DNA from: Impatiens glandulifera
Taxonomy: Eukaryota; Streptophyta; Magnoliopsida; Ericales; Balsaminaceae
Assembly (NCBI RefSeq): GCF_907164915.1
Contig: NC_061865.1
Location: forward strand, 52,348,587 to 52,412,586
Length of the DNA stretch: 64,000 bases
Reading direction: 5' to 3'
Numbering within the stretch: the stretch's first letter is position 1; each line of letters begins with the position of its first letter. The translations under genes were made by a program, and so were the position numbers. The notes beneath the pieces were generated by a model that did no database searches, was not told the origin of the DNA, and worked only from the letters and a program-made list of their open reading frames with translations. This document shows, piece by piece, positions 24,068-35,334 of the stretch.

Positions 24068-24735
24068 AAAACCGAAAGTAAAAATGAAATCTCTCGGGTT
24101 TTCTCTTTGTGGAAAACCGAGAGATATTAGAAAACTCTCGGTTTTTAGCCGAAGAGAAAACCGAGAGTTATTAGAAAACTCTCGGTTTTCATATAACTCT
24201 CGGTTTTTTAGTTTGTGGGAAAACCGAAAGTTTTGTAATATCTCTCGGTTTTTCCACAAAGAGAAAACCCGAAAGTTGTTTGCAAAACCCTCGGTTTTTC
24301 CACACAGAGAAAAACCGAAAGTTATTTGTAAAACCCTCGGTTTTTCCACAAAGAGAAAAACCGAAAGTTATTTGTAAAACCCTCGGTTTTTCCACACAGA
24401 GAAAAACCGAAAGTTATATGAAAACTCTCGGTTTTTCCACAAAGAGAAAAACCGAAAGTTCTTTGTAAAACCCTCGGTTTTTCCACACAGAGAAAAACCG
24501 AAAGTTATATGAAAACTCTCGGTTTTTCCACAATGAGAAAAACCGAAAGTTGTTTGCAAAACCCTCGGTTTTTCCAAAAGAGAAAAATCCGAAAGTTTTC
24601 ATATAACTCTCGGTTTTTCTCTTTGTGGAAATCCCGAGAGAGTCATTACCGAGGGATGGCGAGAGTTACTAAAACCTTCGGTAAGGTCTCTTTACCGAGA
24701 GTTATATGGTTAAAACCGAGAGTTTTAACTCTCGG
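24068..24735 (+). repeat. 3' subterminal motif array of the CACTA element
   Basis: About thirty CCGAAAG, CCGAGAG and inverse CTCTCGG/CCCTCGG motifs, set in a recurring module of about 60 bases (CCACACAGAGAAAAACCGAAAG or CCACAAAGAGAAAAACC variants followed by CTCGGTTTTT). It mirrors the 5' array and fits TnpA-like binding sites. The motifs make long open frames on both strands with repetitive peptides, which are not genes. Confidence 0.88.
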
Positions 24736-24739
24736 TTTT

Positions 24740-24758
24740 GACCACTTTTTCACCAGTG
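24740..24758 (-). repeat. CACTA right terminal inverted repeat
   Basis: Reads CACTGGTGAAAAAGTGGTC on the minus strand and is followed by the TAT duplication at 24759-24761. Confidence 0.95.
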
Positions 24759-24761
24759 TAT

Positions 24762-25155
24762 GTAATACAATTTGTAGTTTATAGAAAATAAAATGAACAT
24801 GGTTCATCTTTGTATTGTTTAATTAAAACAAATTAATTCACACATTCAATATAGTTTTGTATTATTAGAATCATATACAAAATTACAAAATATAACATTA
24901 ATAAAAAAAATATCTTATTAAAATAACTTGACATTTCCATTTGTTTTGGTGAGTTTTGAGCAGTTCATGTTGGTGATGATCTAATAAATTTTGAGGGTAC
25001 ATTTTAATACTCTTAGTTATGATGCTTCATAAAATTTCTGTTTTGTTTTGTTTCTATATATAGTTAGTAGTTATCTTTCACAAGTATTCCAAAAAATAAC
25101 GAGGAACTCTTTAACCAATTTTACAAACCTTTAGGAAAACATAAAAATCGTAATA

Positions 25156-25187
<32 letters not shown>

Positions 25188-26465
25188 AATATATATATAT
25201 ATATATATGCCATAGAACAAATTGAAGCTTCTTATTAGGGTCATTAGCAATTTGATACATTTTTTTTTCTTCTAATTTTACAATTTGAGGCTCCATTTTA
25301 ATTATCAAATTTGTATAAAATGAGGTTATGCTATAATAGACATGAACGTTCATAAAAAAAAACTACATTACGTGATCTTTCTAATTAAAAAAAAAAAACA
25401 ATATATGTATTACATGGCCTTTTTTTTTTTAATAAATATCAATTATTTAAAAATAAAAAATAAAACCCTAATGCATCACAACCCTACATTCATCGATGAA
25501 CATCACTTTCACCCTACATCGCGACGCCTGACTACCCTTGTCGCCTGACTTCCATCCTCTTCACCTCGGGATTCCCCCTAAGCCCGACTTAACTCTATTC
25601 ACCGGTCATTTACTCTAATTGTACTTCATTTGCCAGATTCAGCTTCATCGACATTTATTTCAACATTCTCCTCCAGCTTCAAATTTATGGTATATTTAGA
25701 TTCATACACTTGAATCTTTAATCTATGTTATATAGTTTTAGTTTTTGAAATTTAAGTTAGGATTTCTGTTTTTTAAATTTTAGGATTTTTTTTAATATAT
25801 TAGATCAAGTGTATAAGCTCAGACATATAAGCAAATATTTGAGTTTTGCTTCCTGATAATTACTTTTGTTGTTTGTTAATTCAAATTCACAAGTAAAAAA
25901 ACTAGAATGACCTCTTTTTCCTTAAATAGGTTACTAAGAGATCGGAATTTATCTCCTTATTGATCATTCATCTTCATTAACAACTATTTCAACATTCTAC
26001 TTCAGTTCTCCTCCAACTTTAAATTTACGGTATATTTAGATTCTTACATTTCAATTTTATGTTTTTTTAATAGATTAGATCAAGTATATAAGCTAAGACA
26101 TAGAAGAAAGTGTTTGAGTTTTGCTTCATGGTTATGATTTTTATTGTTTGATAGTCGTAGTGTCAGAAAAAGTGAGCTTATGTCCTAAATTTAGTACATT
26201 AAGAGTGAAATCTTCTCAACAAATTAAAATTGATAGTAACATATAGTATTACGTCAAGATAAATGAGTATGAAAGAGTAACATGTACTGATACACATATC
26301 AAGATAGAGCATGTGAGGGTGAGGGTGATGGTGCTTTAAGTCCCTTCAACACTATCAACATGCATTGGAGGTTATACAACTATTTAAGAGTTATCTAGAG
26401 GTTATAAATAATTTAATGAATAAATTAAGTTGTTGAGGTGGTTAAGAAAGTTGTTTGTTTTAATG
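24762..26465. other. Repeat-rich intergenic stretch right of the CACTA element
   Basis: Segment 25190-25300, read on the minus strand (GGAGCCTCAAATTGTAAAAT then a CAATTTGTTCTATGGC-like end), is an inverted, diverged copy of the module found near 26757-26850 and twice more to the right. Segment about 25460-25550 is richer in C and encodes only a short open frame without a known domain. No gene is supported. Confidence 0.45.
25640..26150 (+). repeat. Diverged direct duplication of about 200 bp
   Basis: Two copies, about 25645-25870 and 25970-26145, share the ordered phrases TTTCAACATTCT, ACGGTATATTTAGATTC or TATGGTATATTTAGATTC, TAGATCAAGTNTATAAGCT and TTTGAGTTTTGCTTC. Confidence 0.65.
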
Positions 26466-27866
26466 AAATAATTTAAGATATCTAAGAATATTTAAGTAAG
26501 CTAATTTGAAAGATTAGTCGTACAATCACATTGTATATGTCCTTAAGTTATATAAAAAATGTGGCCATAAGGGGTTAATCACATTGTATATGTACTTAAG
26601 TTATATAAAAAAGGTGGCTAAAGTGATTAAGCAATCACATTGCATATGTCCTTAAGTTATATAAAAAATATGTTCACAAGGGATAAATCTCATTGTTTAT
26701 GTCCTTAAGTTATATATAAAAAATGTGGTCACAAGAGATTAAACACGAATTTAACAATGCGGAGCCCCAAATTGTGAAGTTAGAAAAAAAATCTCAAATT
26801 GAAATTAGTTGGAGTCTTAATTTGTTATTATGGCTTATATACATATGCATTATATTATAAACAAATTGAAATAATTTAAGATATCTAAGAATATTTAACT
26901 AAGTTAATTTGAATGATTAGTCGTACAATCACAATGTGTATATATCTTTAAGTTATATAAAATGTGGCCACAATGGATTAATCACATTGTATATGTCCTT
27001 CTTAAGTTATATCAAAAATGTGGCCACAAGGGGTTAAGCACGAATTTAACAATGCGGAGCCCCAAATTTTGAAGTTAGAAAAAATAGATCCCAAATTGCA
27101 ATTAGTTGAAGTCTTAATTTGTTATTATGGCCTCTATACATATGCATTATATTATAAACAAATTGAAATAATTTAAGATATCTAAGATTATTTAAGTAAG
27201 CTAATTTGAATGATTAGTCATACAATCACAAATCACAATGTGTATATGTCCTTAAGTTATATAAAAAATGTGGCGACAAGGGGTTAATCACATTGTGTAT
27301 GTCCTTAAGTTATATAAAAAAATATGGCCACAAGGGGTTAAACACGAATCTGACAATGCAGAGCCCCAAATTGTGAAGTTAGAAAAAAGAAATCCCAAAT
27401 TACAATTAGTTGGAGTCTTAATTTGTTATTATGGCCTATATAGATATGCATTATATTATAAACAAATTGAAATAATTTAAGATATCTAAAAATATTTAAG
27501 TAGACTAATTTGAATGATTAATCGTAGAATCAAATTGTATATGTCCTTAAGTTATATAAATAAATATGGTCACAAGGGGTTAATCACATTGTATATGTCG
27601 TATATGTCGTTAAGTTATATAAAAAAAATGTGACCATAATGAGTTAATCACATTGTATTTGTTATTATGGCTTATATACATATGCATTATATTATAAGAA
27701 AATTGAAATAATTTAAGAAATCTAAGAATATATAATTAAGCTAATTTGAATGATCATATTGTATATGCCCTTAAGTTATATAAAAAAAATGTGCCCGCAA
27801 GGGGTTAATCATATTTTATATGTCCTTAAATTATATAAAAAATGTGGCCACAAGGTTAAACACATA
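26466..27866 (+). repeat. Irregular higher-order repeats of about 300 bp
   Basis: The phrase AAATAATTTAAGATATCTAA starts at 26466, 26869, 27166 and 27470, and a variant starts at 27706. Between these lie repeated modules: one or more copies of TATGTCCTTAAGTTATATAA with GTGGCCACAAGGGGTTAA, then CGGAGCCCCAAATTGTGAAG, then TTAATTTGTTATTATGGC. Unit length varies (236-403 bases) because the short module is repeated a different number of times. No coding potential is conserved. The block ends at the left duplication of the hAT element. Confidence 0.8.
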
Positions 27867-28263
27867 GCCGCAAATAGGGCTACAAATGAGTCAAGACATT
27901 CGTGAGCTGCTCGCAAGCCGCTCGATCAAAGCTCGACTTGAATTTGACTTTGACTGAGTTTGAGTGGAGCTCGAGCCGAGTCGTTTAATATTCGAGTCGA
28001 GCTCGAGCTCATATAATACTGGTTGGATGCCTTGTCGAGCTTTTTTGAGCCTAATATAATATAATATATATTTTATTTATTTATTTTAATATTTAAACAT
28101 AAAATCTAAAAAAAAATTATTCTTCACTCTTTTTTCAAAGTCCATACGTCAGGCCCACAATTCACATTATTATATCTTATGGCCCAAAAGTTAAAAAGAA
28201 TAACCCTAATTCTCTAATACATCATCATATCCTACATAACTTTTCAAATTCACTATTTTCTTA

Positions 28264-28375
28264 CTTATTCACAAGAGTTCTTCATTTTTCTTCATATTAT
28301 CTCTCATTTATTCAATTTCTCTCACTCATTCACAAAGTTTTTTTAATTTTTCTATATTATCTATCATTTATTCAA
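28264..28375 (+). repeat. Duplicated leader segment just before the H3 copy
   Basis: Two diverged copies, 28264-28315 and 28324-28375, step 60 bases apart. Both read roughly TTATTCACAARAG then ATATTATCTNTCATTTATTCAA. The second copy ends at the H3 start codon. Confidence 0.75.
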
Positions 28376-28787
28376 ATGGCGTGCACAAAACAGAACTCGC
28401 TAGAAAATCGACTAGAGACAAGGAGTTGATGAAGTAACTAGCGATGAAGGCGGCTATAAAATCTTTTCTAGCTACCGAAGTTGTGAAGAAGCCTCACAAG
28501 TTTCGCCAAGAACAGTTGCTTTGAGAGAGATCCGTAATTACCAAAAGACTATGAAGCTTTTGATCCGTAAACTTCTATTTCAAAGATTTGTTTGTGAGAT
28601 TGCACAAGATTTCAATACAGATCTAAGATTTCAGAGCTCAGCCATAGTTGCTCTCCAGGAGGCAGTTGAAGCTTATTAAGTTAGTCTATTTGAAAACACC
28701 AATCTCTACACCATTCACGCCAAATATATGACTATTATGCCCAAAGATATTCAACTTGCAAAACGTATTTGTAGTGCGAGGACTTAG
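28376..28787 (+). pseudogene. Full-length intronless histone H3 (H3.1-type) pseudogene inside the hAT element
   Basis: The 412 bases align end to end with a 136-residue histone H3, from ATGGCGTGCACAAAACAG (MACTKQ) to a stop after SART. Recognisable stretches include [44 protein letters not shown] and [12 protein letters not shown]. The frame is broken by a 2-base gain after the first few codons, a 1-base loss after PHKFR, a TAA at the Gln19 position and a TAA in the AYLVGLF region, besides many substitutions. At the four positions that separate plant H3.1 from H3.3 it has Ala31, Phe41, Ser87 and Ala90, the H3.1 state. Lack of introns is normal for H3.1 genes, so it does not prove a retrocopy. 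Confidence 0.92.
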
Positions 28788-29194
28788 AGACCTTATAGGT
28801 GTTTAATGATTATGTTAATAGTCATGTTTTTTGTCGATTATCAATTAGTCTCTCAATATACTCCACTTAAAATGTTTACTATGGCTTTGTTATATCGATA
28901 TATTATGTTATTTGTTATTGATGATTAAATATTGATTTGCTTTAACTGATTTTCTATTTTAAAATATTATGTTTATAATGTTGAATGTGTATGAAAGTTT
29001 GATATTTTATTTTTATAATAAATTTTGGTTTAAATTCAAGCTTGAAAATTTAGTTTTAGTTCAAACTTTTGAGTCGAGCCGAACTTGTAGATAAATAGTC
29101 GAGTTGAGCTCGAGCTCAAATTTATAAACTCGTTCGAGCTCGAACTTAAGCTGATTCGAGCTCGGCTGGACTCATTTGCAGCCCTAGCCGCAAA

Positions 29195-31768
29195 CACACT
29201 TAATCATTTAAGTAGGCACGTAACTTGTCATCTGATGAGCTCGAACCAAAACCTCTGAAGGAGGCTGGAAATATCCAATTTTTGTTGACACTAAACTAAA
29301 AAAATGAATTTTATTGATATTTTAAGTTAATTTGCAGACAATCCCCCACTCTCATTTAAAAAGTTTCCAGACATTTATTCCCTTAACTATCTTAACCTAA
29401 ATGATACTCTCAAAATTGTCTTGTAATAAAGAACTAATTCCCACAACATATATTGTATATTACTAATAAATATAAATTTAATTAAATTAGAAAGGATTAA
29501 AGAAAACATTATTTGTTTTTGAAAGTAAACTAAAAATTAATTAATCAGACTAGATATAAATATTATAAATTTCACACTAATATATGTCTCCATCCATGAA
29601 TAATTATTTTCACCTTAAAACTAGTTTGTTTACATTTATTTAACTAAGGACTTAATTTACAATTGTTAAGTTTCAAATTTAATTCATGAAACACCTAAAT
29701 TAATATGAGGATTATAGCTTTAGAGGTACACACAATTAAAACATATTTATCTCGAAAAGCAGCAAAAACAGATTTATATCCATAGCCTCTTTGGAAATCA
29801 GAGTTTCAGAATGGTTAAATGAGTTTGCAGATTATTTACTTAACTTGCGAAGACCCAACTGCTAGACGTTTTAAAAAAAGTTGAAACAGATTTAGATAAC
29901 CAAAATCATTAATAATAATTATATTAGCCTAAAAAATTATTAATTTAATTTGGTTACAATTCTTTTTCCTCCAAAATAATATTGAATTGAGTTTAACTTA
30001 TTTATTTTTAAAATAGTACTTTATATCAGTACGTAAACACAATGTCACAATGATTTTGAAAATAATTCAAGCAAAAGTAAAAATAACGGTAAATTTGGAC
30101 TCTTTACTATGATTTTGAATATCTTCTTTCAAATCTTACATGTTTCAAACATCGTTAATTTATTATATATGTAAAACTAAATTTGAATTACTAATTCTCT
30201 AAGATTAAAAAATTGAGTAATCATAAAATGAAAAAAAAAAAGAAAAAAAATGTAAGAAGCATATGTTCTTAGCACACATAAAGAACTAGACGACAATGAA
30301 ACCAATATTCCAGCTTTATATAATTGGATTTGTCAAGTTTGACTTTATAATATACCTTTTTTTAAGTTCCCTTCTTGAACACAAAAAGTTATTGTTAATT
30401 GTACACCTCCAAATTCATAAAATATGTTACAAGTTTTTATTTATAAAGTTGTGAAATGATCAAATTAATTAATTCTATTAACTAAAGCAATTTTTATATC
30501 AAATGTTACAATTCCTGACATAATTCATACATAATTAATTGATAAATTTCTCTTAAGCCAGTTATGCATATATATGAGCAGGTTTACTCCGAAAATCGGA
30601 CTTCATTCAGTTTTGATTTTTTATTTTTTTCAAACCCTTTTTAAAAAAATATATATATATAATAATTTAATATTAATATTAACAAAATTAATTTAACTTA
30701 ATTAATTATTTAATTTTTTATAAGCATAGTGGCGATATGGGAGTTTTAAAACTTTAGAAAAAACATATTTTTTCATCTATGCAAATATATATATTGCACC
30801 ACTTTATAGTCGGCCAGATAGGAATGGAAAAGATAATTTTTTTTATTTTTATTTGTACATAATTTCAATCTCTTAAATGAAATTTGATTCTTCTATTTAA
30901 TATTATTTTTCTTAATTTTGTAGAACCAATTTCACAGTAACAAATAGGTAATTTGTGTTAACAATTAATATCTAAATATTTGGATTTCATTATTTCCTAG
31001 TAACTTTTTAAATATTTTTTCTTTTTTTATTTAATTCAATTAAATAAACTATACTTTTAAACTAACATTATGGTTACTCTAATACACTTGATTATATTGT
31101 TGAAAATAATAATATTATCATATCCAATGCACAAATTTTAATAATAGATATATGTAGATAGACTTACTTTTAATAATTAATATGTAATTGAACTAATTAT
31201 ACAAATTCATACGTTTAAATAATTTTTTTTATAATTTTTATAAGAAAATTACAAAATAATACAATTATCTATATTTCAAAAGTTAAACTCATTATGTTTT
31301 AAACTTAAAGTAAAATTGATACCATTATATTGAATATTCAATCATTCAATCAAAAAATATTATATCTTTTTTTCTTTTTTTTTTTTCTTTTTGGAGGGTG
31401 TGGCTCATTTTCTGTTCAAGCTTTTCTTATCATAGTTAGAAATTTAACTATTCAGAAGGAATCAATGGGATATATATAATTATTGAATTTTGAAGTTATA
31501 GAGAAGTCACCCGCTAATAAATCATTGAGTCTATTTAAAAACTTTATTGCATGAGTTAATATTTTTCTACTTGTTTAATACACATAATTATATATATTAT
31601 TTAAGGCAAAATAATTCCAGAAATATCTTACACATCTATCTTGAACAACAATTTGATTTACACACTCTAGATATATCTTAACTAATAGCTAGGAAGAAGA
31701 TTCAAAACTATTATACTAAAAGATATCATACACAAAAATGTAACAAATTATTTCCTTTGTAGGTATTG
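29195..31768. other. AT-rich intergenic stretch
   Basis: Starts with a short segment (29195-29290) containing GAGCTCGAACC, possibly SINE-like. The rest is A/T-rich with no supported gene, RNA or bounded element. Confidence 0.45.
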
Positions 31769-31776
31769 GTATATCT

Positions 31777-32271
31777 TAAAATTGACAATTTCTGACCCGA
31801 CAAAAAAAATAAGTACCGAATCGAACACGAAAAAATCAGGTTAGTGTAATCATGTATTTTTTTTGTTCTTCGATTCGTTTAACCTGATTAATAAATATGT
31901 CAAAATTTGGGTCGACCTGAAATGACCTAAAATAGAACCGTAACCCGTTTATAATTGTCTTTTATAAAGTATTGTGTTTGTCATTTACTACGTATTCACT
32001 CATTTTCTTTTGTAAAGTTTATGTAAGCGGATATGTGATTTATTTTTATTGTTCTTTTGTGTTGATGTGATTTTAATCTGAAATAGATTGTCAAAAAATA
32101 TAATATTAGTTAAATCGGGTTGGATTCGAGTTGAATCAGTTTAATCGGGTCGATTACAAATAAATAGTTCTGATTCAAGTTAGAGATTTTGACTCAAATT
32201 ACTAAATAAGTGAGGTTTAAATTATTAGTATATGACATTACACCCCGACCCGACTAGAATTGCCATTCCTT
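31777..32271 (+). mobile_element. Short hAT-type MITE, 495 bp
   Basis: GTATATCT flanks both sides (31769-31776 and 32272-32279). The left end TAAAATTGACAATTTCTGAC and the inverted right end AAGGAATGGCAATTCTAGTC are similar but decayed. Interior edges carry GACCCGAC, GGGTCGAC and CCCGACCCGAC motifs, the usual style of plant hAT MITEs. No coding sequence. Confidence 0.7.
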
Positions 32272-33265
32272 GTATATCTCATTATTCATATACAAAAATC
32301 GACATTTTTTTTATTATTTCTTATGATGTATTTTTACCTTTTTAAGTATTTTATATATATTCATCAAAACAACTCAATTATTTTTATTTGAACTTCAACT
32401 AAACAAGATTATTGAGAATAAGTCATCAAATAATTGGACTTATAAAAAAGTGTAAATAAATGAATAATTGAAAAATAAAAAGGAAGTGGTAAGGGGAATA
32501 AAGTAATGGAAGCAATAATATGAACTGAATAATAAGCAATGGTTGGGAGATAATTGGCATGTTTGCCATCATCATATAATAGAATAGGAAATATGCCGAC
32601 AATATTTCTAGAAAACTCATCTTTTGTTTCTTCTATAAACTACGTACTAGCTACTTGCTGTTTCTACACGTTTCTATTCTAATTAAATTAAAACACTTTC
32701 ATTTCTTTATTTTATTTTATTTTATATATCCAAATTAAATAAATATAACATAGCAATCTTATAATGTGTGTCAATGAAAATAAATATCAAACCTCATTTG
32801 ATGTAGTGTTATTTGAAAGTCAAATCAAATCAACGAGAATATTTTGAATTTTAGTTAATGAATTAATCGATTAAGATATATTTTTTTTTTTTCAATTAAA
32901 AATTATATAATTAATTAGTCAAAATTGATTGAATTGTACCTACCATATTTTTATTTTATTTTATTTTATTTTATTTAAACCGAATCTACCTAGTTAGTTT
33001 AATGGTCAAACCATGAGTCAAGATCAGTCATCCAACAAATTTCTAACCAAATTAATTCCAAAATAATTGTTATGAAATCACAATAAATATAAATTTGAGG
33101 TTGATAGATTATACATATATTTTTATGAGTATCTTTTGAGTTTTTGATTATTATGAATGAGTGATTATATATGTTTGGAGATATTTATAGTTTATTTCTT
33201 TATGAGTAACGATACTCGAGTTTCGAGCGTTATAGGTGGTATCATAATTGATGAGGTAGTTAGAA

Positions 33266-33341
33266 ACAAAGGGTCACGGGAGCACCTCTTAAATCCTACG
33301 AGAACAAAGTGTCACGTGAGTCACCTCTTAAATCCTACGAG
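33266..33341 (+). repeat. Tandem duplication of 37-38 bp
   Basis: Two copies share CACCTCTTAAATCCTACGAG and a preceding ACAAAGNGTCACG; they differ at a few bases. Confidence 0.75.
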
Positions 33342-35239
33342 TGGGAACAATGTGATAACACAAGTCGTTCTGTTCTCTAATTTCTTTTTTTTATCCCTCC
33401 TCAAATATTTCAAAATTACTATTTTTATACAATTTTGTTGAAAAATTAAATCATACATCAAACACCCATATCTGATATTTGATTATTTATTGTAGAATTA
33501 TGTAACATGGTTAAAACTAATGGTAAAAAATGAAAAAGAGAAAGGTAAAGAAGAAAAATAATGGTGGAGTAAGTAGCTAGTATAGGGAAGGGGCCCAATT
33601 AGATGATTGGTTAGGGGACAATTGGGGCCCACTTTGCCTGCTTTGTCGTGTACAATGCGCCATTCAGACCGTGTCTTCGTAAGAATTAATGTGGGTCCCA
33701 TCCTTTTACACGCTAACTGGAGACCGTCCCCCGTGGGATCCAACCTTTGTCGATATCCACACTAGGTCTTGTTTGGTTGGTTTAAATTTAACATTATTTA
33801 TTTCTTTGCTTTAAAACTATATTATGAAATTAATATTATCAATATTTTTCAATTTTAGAAAGAAAAAAAACGTATATTATTACAAGAAGAACTCAAAAGA
33901 AACAAACTCGTACATTAATATTACTACATTTTTTTTTGAAACTAGTGTTTAATTTTTATACTCAGCCTCTCTAAACTTCATGTTCCCCCAACCCAACCTA
34001 CTAGGATCATGCATATGCGGGTTCCTTGGAAACAGGTAGTTGGGATAAACTTTTGTTTGTTTGTATCACGTGAGTCCTCTAAACAAACGGTGTCAATACA
34101 TAATTTATCTCTCGAGTTATTCTCAACAAAAACAAAACAAAACAAAACGAGAAAGGAAATATGTAGGATGGATGATTTCATACAACATTTTTTGGAAAAA
34201 GAAGTAATGAATTTGTTCTGACAAGACAAGAAATTCTATTGTGAAAAAAGTGAATACGGTTATGAAATTTAAATTCATGATCTTACGAACATGAATTTTT
34301 TCACTCTACAACTATAAAGTGTCCCATTTTTATAGAACAACAACTCTTTACCGGGCCGACCTAGTAAGCCCACGAGATAGGCAGTAAATTTATTAAAATA
34401 ATAAGATATTTATTTAAATTTATTAAGTTTTTTAAATATAAAAGAGTTTAACATAGTTATTAAGGATGGAAATTGAGAATTTTTATTAAACAATTTTTTG
34501 TTATACATTGGAATGGTCGGATCTAAAAACTTGCTTACGATCCAAATTTTGATTTATTTATTAGTTGAATTTCGGCTTATATTTCCAAATTCAGAACTTA
34601 TTAAACTATATTTCTTTTGTTGGCCCATTTTAATTAAGATATTATCTTTCAAGGGCCTGTATTTTTCTGTGCTACTGCTGTCAAATTGACCTTTGAATGT
34701 ATATATTAAACTAGCTCTAGTTTAATGTATGATTTGATAAAAATAAATAAATTAATATTTGAGTAAAATATTATAAAATTAAAGTGAAGGCTAATTTGAA
34801 AGATATGATAATGAATGTGAACATGATTTATTTAAAATTAACACTCTAAACTTATTTTATTTGAGTAATTTCACTAATTATATTTTTTAGAAAAATGTTA
34901 GATAAAAAAGGGGTTATATAAGGGAGTTAGGTTAAGTAATCAAATAAGTTTAGTGTTTAGTATTTTAAAATGATATCTATAATAAATTAAATTGTTTTAA
35001 ATTTTTTAGTTAATAATTTGATAATAAAAATGGATGATAATGATATATTTATTTATATACTTTTAAGAAAATAAAAAAGTTATTCTCAGGATCAAGAATT
35101 GAAAATGTACTGGGCCATAGATGTTTTTTCAACACTTCGGCCTGTTTAAAAACAATTGGGCTTTTAACAGATAAAGAAATTGGTGAAAGTACCAAAATCT
35201 GGACATTATTTTAATTTGTAAATTTTTTAATTAAAGATA

Positions 35240-35334
35240 ACTAGTATCAAACTTCACAATCATGCTCCAGTTTCAACTTGAAACGTTCATTATCTTTTGG
35301 TCTTTTAAGTTGACTCTTATCACGGAGCTACCTA
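35240..35334 (-). repeat. SINE-like fragment
   Basis: On the minus strand TAGCTCCGTGATAAGAGTCA and AGACCAAAAGATAA match the start of the copy at 44566-44716. The B box and tail are eroded. Confidence 0.4.

Larger units (their letters stand above)
13434..24758 (+). mobile_element. Complete CACTA (En/Spm-type) DNA transposon, 11,325 bp
   Basis: The left end reads CACTAGTAAAAAAAGGGTC and the inverted right end CACTGGTGAAAAAGTGGTC (15 of 19 matching). TAT lies directly outside both ends (13431-13433 and 24759-24761), the 3-bp target duplication expected for CACTA elements. Inside are a TNP2-type transposase, a TnpA-like partner gene, a mini-gene related to the partner, and dense subterminal motifs of the CCGAAAG, CCGAGAG and CCGAAGG types. 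The transposase is open, the partner carries a single stop, and the ends are intact, so the copy is recent in age. It sits about 2.5 kb upstream of the HD-Zip II start codon. Confidence 0.97.
27875..29186 (+). mobile_element. Non-autonomous hAT transposon, 1,312 bp, carrying a histone H3 copy
   Basis: The left end TAGGGCTACAAATGAGTC and the inverted right end TAGGGCTGCAAATGAGTC differ at one of 18 bases. GCCGCAAA lies exactly outside both ends (27867-27874 and 29187-29194), the 8-bp duplication expected of hAT elements. Both subterminal regions are rich in GAGCTCGAGC and CGAGTCGAG motifs. There is no transposase; the interior holds the histone H3 pseudogene at 28376-28787. It must have been moved by a transposase made elsewhere. 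Confidence 0.93.

Noticed and set aside
24003..24784. Several overlapping open frames on both strands rich in KTEGF/PRVL-type peptides
   Set aside because: They arise from the repeated subterminal motif array; the peptides are repeats in every frame.
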